A program made the position numbers and the translations under genes. This document shows positions 56,604 through 64,000 of a stretch of 64,000 bases of DNA, in pieces. Below the pieces are notes generated by a model, which saw nothing but the letters and a program-made list of their open reading frames with translations, searched no databases and had not been told where the DNA came from. Source of the stretch: JAIBJN01 sp963830885 (lineage in GTDB: Bacteria > Actinomycetota > Thermoleophilia > Gaiellales > Gaiellaceae); NCBI GenBank assembly GCA_963830885.1, contig CAWHOA010000012.1:248001-312000 (forward strand). The letters are read 5' to 3'. The stretch's first letter is position 1; every line of letters begins with the position of its first letter.

Positions 56604-57827
56604 GTGGAGCTTCGGCGCTGGCCCCGCAAGAACGACCCCGACTCGATCCGCGCGCGGCAGGAGGAGCTCGCTCCTCGGCTCGACGGCAACGGCGAGGTCT
56701 TCGCACACGACCTCGCGCCGTTCGCGAGCGCGACCGAGGCGATCACCGGCGTCGCGCTCGTCCCCGTTGCGGTCGTCGGGCCGATCGACATCGAGCTCGG
56801 CGATTACGCGCTGGAGGAGCCCGAGGGACGCCTTGTCGAGCGCGGGCGCACGAAGGAGGGCGTGTACGTCCCACTGGCCAACACCGAGGGCGGCCTCTCG
56901 ATCTCGCTCTACCGCGGCGCACGCGCCGTCGGCGAGTCGGGCGGCTTCCGGACGCACGTCGTCCGAGATCGCATCACGCGCGCGTCCGCCTTTCTCTTCG
57001 CCGACGCCACGCAGGCGCTCGCCTTCTCCCGGTGGATCGAGGGGCAGGTCGAGGAGATGAAGGCCTGGCTCGCCTCGGAGCCGGTCGCGAACCTCTCCAA
57101 GCACGCGAAGCTCCGCGAGCTCGAGACCCACGTCGTCGGCCCGATGTGCCACGTCATGTACGCGTACACGACCGGCGACGCCTGCGGCATGAACATGATC
57201 ACGCGGAACTCCTACGCCCTCAACCAGGGCTTCGTGCTCGAACGCACCCCCGTGAAGCCGGCGCGCGCGATGCTCGAGGGGAACATGGGCGGCGACAAGA
57301 AGGTCTCGGCGCGCTACTTCGAGCGCGGCGGCCACGGCAAGACGGTGATCGCGGAGGCGACGCTAACCGAGGAGGCAGTCCGCCGAGTGCTCAAGACGTC
57401 GGTGGGCGACCTCGCAGAGCTCGCGTTCGTGGGGACGCACGGGGCGGTCGCCTCGGGCATGCAGTCGGTCGCCTTCACCCCGGCGACGGCAATCGCGGCG
57501 ATGTTCACCGCCACCGGGCAGGACATCGGCATGGTCGGGACGAGCTCGATGGCCCACGGCACCGCACACCTCGTCGAAGGTGGCCTGCACGTTTCCATGC
57601 GGCTGGCAAGCCTCGAGGTCGCGACCGTGGGCGGGGGAACGACGCTTCCCTACGCCAGCTCGTGGCTCCGGCTCCTCGGCTGCGACGGGCCGGGGAAGGT
57701 CTACCGGCTGGCACAGATCGTTGCCGCGGCGACGCTCTCGCTCGAGATCTCGGCCAGCGCCGCCATGGCCACTGCCGGCTCGGAGAACTTCTACCGCGCC
57801 CACTTCGAGCGCGGCGGCCTGCGCTAG
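56604..57827 (+). CDS. HMG-CoA reductase-like enzyme with atypical motifs
   Basis: A 407-residue protein related to 3-hydroxy-3-methylglutaryl-CoA reductase. It retains the catalytic Glu region (ANTEGGLSISL), DACGMNMITRNSY, a catalytic-type Lys in GNMGGDKKVSA, a TGQDIGMVGTSSMAH segment, GGGTTLPYASS and a C-terminal His in AHFERGG. Canonical spellings differ: PVAVVGP for PVGVAGP, GGLSIS for CLVAS, GQDIGMVG for GQDPAQN. It may be a functional reductase of the mevalonate route or a diverged relative with another acyl-CoA substrate. TAAGCT ends 6 bases before the GTG. Confidence 0.78.
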   Translation: MELRRWPRKNDPDSIRARQEELAPRLDGNGEVFAHDLAPFASATEAITGVALVPVAVVGPIDIELGDYALEEPEGRLVERGRTKEGVYVPLANTEGGLSISLYRGARAVGESGGFRTHVVRDRITRASAFLFADATQALAFSRWIEGQVEEMKAWLASEPVANLSKHAKLRELETHVVGPMCHVMYAYTTGDACGMNMITRNSYALNQGFVLERTPVKPARAMLEGNMGGDKKVSARYFERGGHGKTVIAEATLTEEAVRRVLKTSVGDLAELAFVGTHGAVASGMQSVAFTPATAIAAMFTATGQDIGMVGTSSMAHGTAHLVEGGLHVSMRLASLEVATVGGGTTLPYASSWLRLLGCDGPGKVYRLAQIVAAATLSLEISASAAMATAGSENFYRAHFERGGLR

Positions 57828-57994
57828 GCAGTGCTTCTGCCGGTCATGCCGCCTTGCTTCTGCGTCGCGAGCACCAAGCCGGAGTCTGCACTCGGCTGCG
57901 GGCAAGGCTGGACGCCTCGGCAAGGCCGGGGGCGGGCTCCGGCGCAGCGTGATCGCGGAGCAGAAGTCGGCGCTCATGGCTGGCAGAGGCACTG

Positions 57995-58483
57995 ATGGCG
58001 GCCGTCCCGCCGCACCACGACCCGGCGTGCTGGGGCTGCGGCGACAACCCGCAGGGCCTCCATCTCCCGCAGCCGACCGAAGAGGGGATCGAACGCTACG
58101 AGGCCGTCGTGACGTTCGGCGACCACCACCAGGCAGGGCCGGGCATCGTTCACGGCGGCCTCGTCGCCGCGGCGCTCGACGAAGCCTCGGGCCTGCTGGC
58201 CACCTGGCACCGCTTTCCGGCCGTCACGGCGCGCATCTTCGTGCGCTACCGGCGTCCCGTCGTCATCAACCACGAGCTCACCCTCGCTGCCTGGGTCACG
58301 GACAGCCGCGGCCGCCGCATCCACATCGACTCCGATCTGCGTGACGGCGACGAGGTCGTGGCCGAGTCGCGCGGCGCGTTCCTCCACGTCCCCCTCGACC
58401 ACTTTCTCGCCACGCCCGAGGGCCGCGCGGCGGGCAAGGCCTGGCGGAGGCGGCTCGAGCTCTTTCCCGAGAACGAGGGTTAA
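57995..58483 (+). CDS. PaaI-type hotdog-fold thioesterase
   Basis: A 162-residue single hotdog domain. CWGCGDNPQGLHL at the N-terminus and IVHGGLVAAALDEASG (the conserved HGG and the catalytic Asp/Glu) match the 4HBT/PaaI family that hydrolyses acyl-CoA esters. The CxxC pair early in the protein is a feature of a subset of these. Substrate unknown. It is 170 bases downstream of the HMGR-like gene. Confidence 0.87.
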   Translation: MAAVPPHHDPACWGCGDNPQGLHLPQPTEEGIERYEAVVTFGDHHQAGPGIVHGGLVAAALDEASGLLATWHRFPAVTARIFVRYRRPVVINHELTLAAWVTDSRGRRIHIDSDLRDGDEVVAESRGAFLHVPLDHFLATPEGRAAGKAWRRRLELFPENEG

Positions 58484-58517
58484 GCCGAATGGGGCGTCCT
58501 GCCGAACTCATGGAGAC

Positions 58518-58727
58518 ATGGAGCGCTGCGAGGGCTACTACCGTCTCGAGAACCGCCGGTGCGACCGCCCCGGCACCCGGCACGTGACCGCAGCCGACGG
58601 CGAGATCTACTTCGTCTGCTCATACCACGCTCGCCAGGGCTGGGCCGCGAGCGTGGCCCGCTGGCACGACGAGTCCGACGTGCGCGCCTCGGCCCCGGTC
58701 GACCTGCGCCTCGATCCGGCCGCGTAA
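58518..58727 (+). CDS. Small Cys/His protein, hypothetical
   Basis: A 69-residue ORF, MERCEGYYRLENRRCDRPGT then YFVCSYHARQGWAA, with three cysteines (residues 4, 15 and 34) and a nearby His. The spacing suggests a small zinc knuckle. GGAG precedes the ATG and a strong terminator follows, supporting a real gene. Unrecognised family. Confidence 0.6.
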   Translation: MERCEGYYRLENRRCDRPGTRHVTAADGEIYFVCSYHARQGWAASVARWHDESDVRASAPVDLRLDPAA

Positions 58728-58743
58728 ACCCTTCTCCAAAAAA

Positions 58744-58775
58744 GAAGCGGCGGCGAAGGGGTTCGCCGCCGCTTC
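58744..58775. terminator. Strong bidirectional terminator
   Basis: A perfect 14-bp stem (GAAGCGGCGGCGAA with its complement, loop GGGG), preceded by a run of six A's so that the minus strand also has a U-tract. It ends the 58518 gene. Of the following 330 bases to 59107 I see no convincing gene. Confidence 0.85.
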
Positions 58776-59107
58776 GAGCGTTACTGGGCTGGAGGTGGTT
58801 GCCGTCATCCCCGGCCCAGGAGGAGAGGACCTCGCGCGCTGTATCGGCAGTCACGAACGGCTGCTTGAGCCCAGTCTTCACCCTTCCCGGAATGCGTTCC
58901 GTCTGCCAGAAGCGAGCACAACCACGCGGGCCCTAGCGTCGTCTAAGACCACGTGGGCCTTTCGATTCGGAGCGTCCGCGTGTGCGGCGGCGGTACGTGC
59001 GCCCAGCTGCGGCGGCCAGCTCGCACGGAGCAACGACCTGTATCCCTTCGACCACGGCTAGGCCCCGTCGGCGCATGATCCCCGCATCCCGCCTACGCGC
59101 CCCGGGC

Positions 59108-59360
59108 ATGGCGACGAGCTCCGACGGAACGCGAATTGCCTGGTACCGGTACGGCGAGGGCGAGCGGGCAGTTCTGTTCGTGCCGACCTGGAACTCGGGC
59201 GCGCGGCGCTCGTCACCGTATCCCCTGGGGTCAACGCGGCGCTGCTCCTGGTCGCCCGAACGCACGGCTCGAAGTGATCCCGAACGGCGGCCACCGGCCC
59301 TACATCCGTACCCCGGAGCTCGTCGACCCGCTTCTGCTCGACTTCCTTCTCGACGCGTAG
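59108..59360 (+). pseudogene. Internally deleted alpha/beta-hydrolase remnant
   Basis: ATG opens MATSSDGTRIAWYRYGEG and VLFVPTWNS, the start of an alpha/beta-hydrolase of the kind that begins with a solvent-side beta hairpin. The last part in another frame reads LEVIPNGGHRPYIRTPELV and ends LLDFLLDA, the C-terminus of the same fold including the catalytic-His GGH. The whole middle, with the nucleophile elbow, is missing. A dead gene. Confidence 0.6.
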
Positions 59361-59415
59361 GCGCCTTCATTCTGTCTCGATCGGTCACGGACGCTCCAGC
59401 CTGATGGTCGCATCC

Positions 59416-59616
59416 TCAGCCGGTTGGCTCCATCTCGCGCATCAGGATGATCGCCTGGGGTGGAGCGAGGAACAGCTGCTTCTTCGTCGTCACCCCGACG
59501 ACTTGCCAGCCCTGCGCCCCTAGCTCGTTGAGCTGCTCCTCGATGCGCTTGCCGGTGTCGATGACCTTGTACTCGTAACGGCTCATGATCCGCGGCTCGT
59601 GCGCGATGGTCGTCAT
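59416..59616 (-). CDS. DUF4177-family small protein
   Basis: A 66-residue protein: MSRYEYKVIDTGKRIEEQLNE, then LGAQGWQVVGVTTKKQLFL and a hydrophobic end. The pattern of a Tyr-rich strand, an amphipathic helix with NELGAQGWQ and a final strand fits DUF4177, a family without known function. AAAGGAGGTGTGAG gives a strong start. It lies upstream of nothing obvious on the same strand. Confidence 0.82.
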   Translation of the reverse strand: MTTIAHEPRIMSRYEYKVIDTGKRIEEQLNELGAQGWQVVGVTTKKQLFLAPPQAIILMREMEPTG

Positions 59617-59737
59617 CTCACACCTCCTTTGCCCCTCCATGCTCGTGAGCAGGACGGCGTGGTGCATCAGGGACTGCGCGGATCGGTGATGCGTGAAAGG
59701 TGGCAAGTGCGGCCACCCGGCGGACAAACACGCGAAG

Positions 59738-59808
59738 AGGCGCGGAGCGGATTCGAACCGCTGTACGAGGCTTTGCAGGCCTCTGCCTAACCACTCGGCC
59801 ACCGCGCC
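59738..59808 (-). tRNA. tRNA-Cys (anticodon GCA)
   Basis: A 71-base cloverleaf with acceptor GGCGCGG, D-arm GCCGAGTGGTTAGGC, anticodon loop CTGCAAA and T-arm CAGCGGTTCGAATCCGCT. GCA reads Cys codons. Confidence 0.94.
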
Positions 59809-59941
59809 GGCGACGAAAACATCGTATCGAGCGAACTTTTCGGCGGGTGGGGGTTGAGAGGATCCGACAGTTTTGAGCAGAATAGGTACCACGCTCGCCA
59901 ATGCGAACCTTGTCCCGGGGTTGATACCGCGTTGGTGGGCA

Positions 59942-59968
59942 GGAGCCCCGGCCCCCTACCGGGGCTCC
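59942..59968. terminator. GC-rich hairpin with U-tract on the plus side
   Basis: GGAGCCCCGG pairs with CCGGGGCTCC (loop CCCCCTA), followed on the plus strand by ACTCTTTT. It sits 19 bases past the stop of the small minus-strand gene, which it may terminate, but its U-tract favours plus-strand use. Confidence 0.6.
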
Positions 59969-59986
59969 ACTCTTTTCTAGAACGGA

Positions 59987-60175
59987 TTAGCCGGGCGCGG
60001 TTCGGGGGTGACGCCTGGCAGGCTCGGGCCGTGAGTGCAGGCGGGTCAGGAACGTCCGCCGCTCGGCCCGCCGGGACTCGCCCAGGCGCGCCGCGAGCTC
60101 GCCCGACCGCGCCTGCCGCAGCAAGTCGCTGTGGCGGTCCCGAACCAGGTCGAGATGAACTTCAGGCTGAAGCAT
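59987..60175 (-). CDS. Small soluble protein of an actinobacterial hypothetical type
   Basis: A 62-residue protein starting MLQPEVHLDLVRDRHSDLL, then RQARSGELAARLGESRRAERR. This helical 'ML.PE......R..DLLR.A' start recurs in small actinobacterial proteins of unknown function. AGAGGAGG precedes the ATG. It is divergent from the sigma factor at 60261. Confidence 0.55.
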   Translation of the reverse strand: MLQPEVHLDLVRDRHSDLLRQARSGELAARLGESRRAERRTFLTRLHSRPEPARRHPRTAPG

Positions 60176-60260
60176 GTGGGCCTCCTCTCACCGCCCACAG
60201 GACGGACGAGCAGCCCGCGATCTTCCCTCCGGCCGAACATTTCGGTTTGATACTCGTGGC

Positions 60261-60818
60261 GTGCAGCTCGCATCGCTCCCAGACGCCCAGCTCGTCGCCC
60301 GCTGCCGCGGGGGCGACGAGGACGCCTGGAGGGAGCTCGTCGCCCGCTTCTCGCGGTACGTCTTCGCCATCTGCTCACAGGCGTTCCGGCTGCGCGCGGA
60401 GGACTCCGAGGAGGTCTTCCAGGAGGTTTTCGCCCGCACGTACCAGCACCTCGGGAGGCTCAGGGACGACGAGGCGATCCGGCCGTGGATCGGGCAGCTC
60501 ACGCGACGGCTGTGCATCGACCACATCCGCTCGAGCTCGCGGGAGGAGATCGTCGACCCCGATACCTTGCCCGGGGGCGTCGACGAGGCGATGACGACCC
60601 TCGATGACGCCTTCGCCGTGCACGAGGCCATGGCCGAGCTCACCGAGAACTGCCGCGAGGTCCTCGACCGCTTCTTCGCCCGCGACGAGAGCTACCAGAC
60701 GATCGGCGCTGCGCTCGAGATCCCCTCGGGGACGATCGCCAGCCGCATCTCCCGCTGCCTGGCACGGCTGAGGGAGATCTTCGAGGGAAGAAATCCGGCC
60801 CCTGGCGCGTCGAGTTGA
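60261..60818 (+). CDS. ECF-type sigma factor
   Basis: A 185-residue sigma factor with region 2 (ELVARFSRYVFAICSQAFRL, EEVFQEVFARTYQHLG) and region 4 (LTENCREVLDRFFARDESYQ, then IGAALEIPSGTIASRIS). The GTG at 60261 has GATACT ending 6 bases upstream and no ribosome site, so it is a leaderless candidate; the upstream in-frame extension is not sigma-like. An 83-residue ORF follows by 10 bases and could be its partner. Confidence 0.87.
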   Translation: MQLASLPDAQLVARCRGGDEDAWRELVARFSRYVFAICSQAFRLRAEDSEEVFQEVFARTYQHLGRLRDDEAIRPWIGQLTRRLCIDHIRSSSREEIVDPDTLPGGVDEAMTTLDDAFAVHEAMAELTENCREVLDRFFARDESYQTIGAALEIPSGTIASRISRCLARLREIFEGRNPAPGASS

Positions 60819-60828
60819 CGGAGACCCG

Positions 60829-61080
60829 ATGACTGCTTACGACGAACAACGACTCGCCGAGCTGATCAAGGCCCTGCCGCCCGCACCGGAGGCCTGGGTT
60901 GAAGCGGCCCAGGAGCTGCCGCTCGCGCGGGAGCGCCTCGATGACATCGTCGCCAGGGCAGAGGCCGACCTCGCGTTCCGCGACGCGCTGATCGCGGACC
61001 TCGAGGCCACGCTCGAGCTCGAGGGCTACGAGCCCAGGGCGATCTCGCTGGACGAGCTGCGCCGACGCCTCGAGAGCTGA
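60829..61080 (+). CDS. Small acidic helical protein downstream of the sigma factor
   Basis: An 83-residue protein, MTAYDEQRLAELIKALPPAP, then LARERLDDIVARAEADLAFR. It is predicted mostly helical and has no Cys or membrane span, so it is not a zinc-type anti-sigma. Its 10-base spacing from the sigma gene suggests co-expression and perhaps regulation of it. Unrecognised. Confidence 0.6.
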   Translation: MTAYDEQRLAELIKALPPAPEAWVEAAQELPLARERLDDIVARAEADLAFRDALIADLEATLELEGYEPRAISLDELRRRLES

Positions 61081-61100
61081 CGGGGTCAGGGCAAAAGAAA

Positions 61101-61121
61101 GGGCCGCCTCGATGGCGGCCC
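61101..61121 (+). terminator. Terminator after the sigma/small-protein pair
   Basis: GGGCCGCC pairs with GGCGGCCC (loop TCGAT), followed by GTTT, 20 bases past the stop. Confidence 0.65.
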
Positions 61122-61277
61122 GTTTCCAGGGAGGTCCCGGCGTGTTGCGGCCTCACGTCGGAACCAGTCCAGTTTTCGGCAGCTTGGGCGCGGGCCTTTA
61201 GCCCTCGTTTCAGTGAGGGCTACTAGATCGTTGTCCTCGGGAGGAAGAGCTAGAGCCGCCCGGACGTTGGGAGGGCC

Positions 61278-61757
61278 ATGACTGCATTGACGACCGCACT
61301 CGAGGCCCCGTACAAGCCCCGCCACGTCCGGCTCATCCGCAGGGAGGACGTCGACGGCTGGCAACTCAAGCTCTACGGCATCGCGCTCAACGGCAAGGAG
61401 CCAGACCCGGAGTTCGTCGACGCGACGCGCAACCTCGCCGCCGCCGTCCTCCCCCAGCCCCCGACCGCCGACGACCACTACGGCGTCGCGTTCGCCACCG
61501 CCCACGACGCGACTTCGCTCTACATCGCGCTTGTCTACTGGTGGCAATCCGAGAACGAGCTGCACCAGCGCATCTACGTCAGCCCGAAGGACGGCCCCAT
61601 CGCGTTCGTCCCGGTCGAGAACCAGCCGGCCGGCTGCGTCTGGGAGCTCGAGATCGTCGACTTCGAGCGGCGCGCGTGGATCGAGGACGTTCTGGCGAAC
61701 CCGGACGGACCCAACCTCGAGCGCTACCTGGATCGTCGCGTCGACAACGACGTCTAG
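61278..61757 (+). CDS. Hypothetical soluble protein
   Basis: A 159-residue protein, RHVRLIRREDVDGWQLKLYGIA, then FVDATRNLAAAVLPQP and LYIALVYWWQSENELHQRIY. No signal peptide and no membrane span; it looks like an alpha/beta soluble domain of unknown family. GGAGGGCC precedes the ATG. Its TAG stop is shared with the convergent small gene. Confidence 0.65.
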   Translation: MTALTTALEAPYKPRHVRLIRREDVDGWQLKLYGIALNGKEPDPEFVDATRNLAAAVLPQPPTADDHYGVAFATAHDATSLYIALVYWWQSENELHQRIYVSPKDGPIAFVPVENQPAGCVWELEIVDFERRAWIEDVLANPDGPNLERYLDRRVDNDV

Positions 61758-61945
61758 CGCGGAGGCGCGGGTCTGGCGGCGAGGTACTCGGCGAACCGGC
61801 CCGCGCTGGTCTTCAGCCACGCCCTGAACTCGCGGTCGAAGTCCAGGCCCTGCTGCTCGGCGAACGAAGCCTGCGGGCACCGGTGGCCGAGTGGGCCCGG
61901 GTAGCGCCGCTGGCACCGCGGGCACCGCTCGAGCTCGCCGAGCAT
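61754..61945 (-). CDS. Small zinc-ribbon-like protein, hypothetical
   Basis: A 63-residue ORF with CPRC (about 8-11) and HRC (about 21-23), followed by a helical stretch FDREFRAWLKTSAGRFAEY. The Cys/His spacing suggests a single zinc site. The ATG at 61945 is preferred; longer forms add low-complexity sequence. Unknown function. Confidence 0.5.
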   Translation of the reverse strand: MLGELERCPRCQRRYPGPLGHRCPQASFAEQQGLDFDREFRAWLKTSAGRFAEYLAARPAPPR

Positions 61946-62191
61946 CACCGCAGGCCCCCCGCGCGGACGCCGATCTTTCGTCTGACCCCTTGCTGCTCCA
62001 TCGTCCTCTCCCCTCGTCAACTCCGTGCTGGCTAGACGGGCGAGGCCAAGCGCCTCTTCCACGGAGCCCGGGCGGGGCGCCCGGTCGACCGGGGCGCCCC
62101 ATGAGCAGCTTCCGGGCTCTGTCTAGCCGGTCGGGACGAGGATGACCTCGTCGCTGCGTCCCAATCGGCCTGCGTCCCGAAGAAGGCCGCG

Positions 62192-62397
62192 TCACCCTCG
62201 TTCACGTCCGGTGTGGACGGGTCGTCCATGGGCGTACTTGACGCCGTTCGCCGGCTTGTGGAGCCACACGACGCCGGGGCGTGTGACGTGGAGGACTCGG
62301 CCGTCCGGCAGGACGGCGAGATCCATCGGCTCGCCCGGCCGGTCGTTGAGCGTCACCTTCTCGAACTCGGCGTCCGGCGGCGGCCTTGCCTGCGAAG
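62192..62397 (-). pseudogene. N-terminal fragment of a PQQ-type sugar dehydrogenase-like protein
   Basis: On the minus strand one frame reads FEKVTLNDRPGEPMDLAVLP, then DGRVLHVTRPGVVWLHKP, the start of the beta-propeller in glucose/sorbosone dehydrogenase-type secreted proteins. It ends at a stop about 17 codons later with the remaining blades missing, and no clear start or signal peptide lies upstream. A truncated relic. Confidence 0.55.
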
Positions 62398-62422
62398 CCC
62401 AACGGGGAAACGCGAAGGGACG

Positions 62423-62443
62423 AACCCCGCCCGAGCGGGGTTT
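62423..62443 (+). terminator. Hairpin with T-run
   Basis: AACCCCGC pairs with GCGGGGTT (loop CCGA), then TT. It lies upstream of the decayed dehydrogenase fragment on the opposite strand, so its transcript is uncertain. Confidence 0.6.
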
Positions 62444-62569
62444 CTAGAGAGGCATCATGGGACTCGGCTGACCACCCGCTCGTAGTTGCCCGTGATGCGC
62501 TGCATGGAATCCCCCGATGCATCCAGGCCGGTGACGTGTGAAGCTCGAGGTGGGAAAGAAGGAGCCAAG

Positions 62570-62873
62570 ATGGGCACTGGAGTTGAGCACCCGGGCTCGC
62601 CGGTCACGCGCGGCTCTCGAAGCGCCATTCTGCCGACGACGCGACTCGGGTGGTGGGCAATCGGGCTCGGCGCCGCCTTCTTCCCGCTCGTGTTCGCAAG
62701 CAGCTCTCGTTCCGCGCGGAGCGGCACTTGGCTTTGCCTGCGGCCTGGCGGGCGGAATAGCCGCGGCAATCGCGATCGTCCGCGACCATGAACGTGCCGT
62801 GACGGTGTTCGCCGGCCTCGCACCTCTCGTCATCGGTGTTGCGTTCGTGCTCGCCGAGACCCTGCAGACATGA
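62570..62873 (+). pseudogene. Small two- to three-span membrane protein, frameshifted
   Basis: ATG with AAGGAGCCAAG opens MGTGVEHPGSPV, then RLGWWAIGLGAAFFPLVFA in one frame. From about 62700 the neighbouring frame continues LVPRGAALGFACGLAGG and ERAVTVFAGLAPLVIGVAFV to a stop at 62873. Removing one base joins them into a membrane protein of about 100 residues that I recognise as an actinobacterial pattern but cannot name. Confidence 0.6.
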
Positions 62874-62900
62874 GCGGGGCCTCCCGGAGGAGGCCCCGCT
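62873..62900. terminator. Bidirectional terminator between convergent genes
   Basis: AGCGGGGCCTCC pairs with GGAGGCCCCGCT (loop CGGA). It lies between the plus-strand membrane protein and the minus-strand LVIVD gene. Confidence 0.75.
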
Positions 62901-62919
62901 TGGCACGGCGTAGACGCCG

Positions 62920-64000
62920 TTAGTCCATCGTCTGCGGGTTGAGGTGGTCGACCCGCGCCGGCACGCCGGGCTTCTCGACGATCGTCCGGTACACCACCAT
63001 GCCCTGCGCGAGGGCGTTGTTGGTGACCCCGTCCGTCGCGTACACGGGAATCCCGGGTCCTGTCGTGAACATCGGCCCCGTGTAGGGGTACGCGGACCAG
63101 GTGCCCGAGTTCGACACCGGATCGTAGTAGGCGATCTCCTTCAGCCTCGTCGGTTGGGTGAAGTCGATCACGTCGACCCCGCCTGTGTACCAGGCGTTGA
63201 CGAGCAGGTCGCGCTCGATGCCCATGACCTGCATGCCCATGTGGGCGGAGCAGTACTCGCCCGCCGCGGACGAGGGCCGCAGGTCTCCGACCTGGAACTC
63301 ACTGAAGAATTCCCCGGTCTCCGTGTCGGAGAAGAACATCCTGCCGGTCTTGTGCGTTCCTCCGGTCGGGTTCCACGGCCGCGGGTTGTACGTCGTCATC
63401 GGCGGGCAGCCGCTGCCGAAGGACTCGTCGACCGTGTTCAGCACGGTCCCGTCGTTGTTGAACATCGCGGAGTGGAAGAAGTCGACCGCCCCGGGGATGT
63501 TCCCGGTACCGCCCGAGCTGACCTCGTCATCGATGATCGAGATCGGGTTCTGGGTGTCGGGGATCCCGTTCGCGCCGATCTCCCACACCTGGGCCTGCTC
63601 GGCGCAGGCCGCGCCGGCCATCCGCTCCTCGACGTGGACGACGATGTCGTGGCAGGCAACTGCCGCCGGCTCGAAGGGTGGCGAGGGGAGACCCTTTTCA
63701 CCCCACTCCTGGCGTCCATCCGGGTCGCCTGGGTAGCTGATCTGCGGCTGCACGTCGAGCTCCTGGGCCGCCGCCGGGTTGGCGAGCGGCACCTCGACGA
63801 CCTGGATCACGCCGTGCAGCGGATTCGCCGGGCTACCGGGGTCCTCGTCGTACGGGTTGGCCATGTTCAGGTACTCCGTGTCGCCGCACGTGGGTCCCGC
63901 CCCCAGCGGGTACGACGAGACGTACACGATCAGCCTGCCCGGCTCCTCGGGCCAGAGCGTGATCGTATGTGCGCCGCAGTCCGTGTACACGGACTTGACC
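62920..64000 (-). CDS. Secreted LVIVD-repeat protein, 5' end outside window
   Basis: The C-terminal 359 residues or so of a protein closely related to the one at 48874-50486: VYTDCGAHTITLWPEE, AACAEQAQVWEIGANGIP, GRMFFSDTETGEFFSEFQVGD and the identical end DHLNPQTMD. It is intact over the region where its paralogue is frameshifted. The signal peptide and first propeller blades lie outside. Exported; function unknown. Confidence 0.85.
   Translation of the reverse strand, partial: VKSVYTDCGAHTITLWPEEPGRLIVYVSSYPLGAGPTCGDTEYLNMANPYDEDPGSPANPLHGVIQVVEVPLANPAAAQELDVQPQISYPGDPDGRQEWGEKGLPSPPFEPAAVACHDIVVHVEERMAGAACAEQAQVWEIGANGIPDTQNPISIIDDEVSSGGTGNIPGAVDFFHSAMFNNDGTVLNTVDESFGSGCPPMTTYNPRPWNPTGGTHKTGRMFFSDTETGEFFSEFQVGDLRPSSAAGEYCSAHMGMQVMGIERDLLVNAWYTGGVDVIDFTQPTRLKEIAYYDPVSNSGTWSAYPYTGPMFTTGPGIPVYATDGVTNNALAQGMVVYRTIVEKPGVPARVDHLNPQTMD

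Noticed and set aside
59880..59968. Possible small RNA upstream of the 59942 terminator
   Set aside because: Only a hairpin with plus-strand U's supports it; a minus-strand small gene beside it explains the hairpin as well.

Overview
The window is about 68-70% GC by eye. It has an actinobacterial gene repertoire and a complete rRNA operon. The 16S sequence, the AUG/GUG/UUG start mix, PdxS/PdxT, a SigK/RskA-type sigma/anti-sigma pair, several small actinobacteria-type proteins and LVIVD-repeat secreted proteins all suggest a member of the phylum Actinomycetota. It is possibly a deep-branching class such as Thermoleophilia; that placement is inference, not a database result.

Layout. 0-10 kb (mostly minus strand): a truncated M28 aminopeptidase, a secreted RTX/LVIVD protein, ruvC-ruvA-ruvB, yebC, pdxT, pdxS and a fused homocysteine methyltransferase/methylenetetrahydrofolate reductase. 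10-18.7 kb is an accessory stretch: two GNATs, an ECF-like sigma factor with its membrane partner, an acidic-repeat surface protein, small secreted or cysteine-rich proteins, a metallo-beta-lactamase-fold lactonase, a tyrosine-recombinase remnant, and tRNA-Ile2 and tRNA-Asn. 18.7-25.8 kb: dnaG and dgt, an SDR/cupin divergent pair, a phosphatase, a holin-like membrane protein and an HtpX-like protease. 25.8-30.7 kb is the minus-strand 16S-23S-5S operon, followed upstream by tyrS. 32.3-38.6 kb is a coherent locus: two NicO-type Ni/Co transporters, a TPR protein and a DUF4331 protein on the minus strand, divergent from a sigma factor and its RskA-like anti-sigma. 38.7-48 kb: penicillin-binding protein 1A with PASTA domains, alkyladenine glycosylase, and an amino-acid cluster (class V aminotransferase, serA, ybaK-like, ilvE, DegT-type). 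48-64 kb: LVIVD-family secreted proteins at both ends, gatC-gatA-gatB, a cold-shock protein, folD, an HMG-CoA reductase-like enzyme, a thioesterase, tRNA-Cys, a third sigma factor and several decayed fragments.

Two window-wide patterns matter to a user of this annotation. First, at least eight genes carry single-base frameshifts that can be repaired by adding or removing one base. Several of these sit in short G/C runs (htpX-like, nicO, serA, two LVIVD-type sites and small proteins), so indel error in the assembly is as likely as real decay. Second, many genes have a TANNNT-like hexamer 6-8 nt before the start codon and no Shine-Dalgarno sequence, the signature of leaderless transcripts.

Functionally the window combines core information processing (ruvABC, dnaG, dgt, rRNA, tyrS, gatCAB), vitamin B6 and one-carbon metabolism (pdxST, metF fusion, folD), serine and branched-chain amino acid metabolism, cell-wall synthesis, and a sigma-regulated, metal-linked secreted-protein locus of unknown role.
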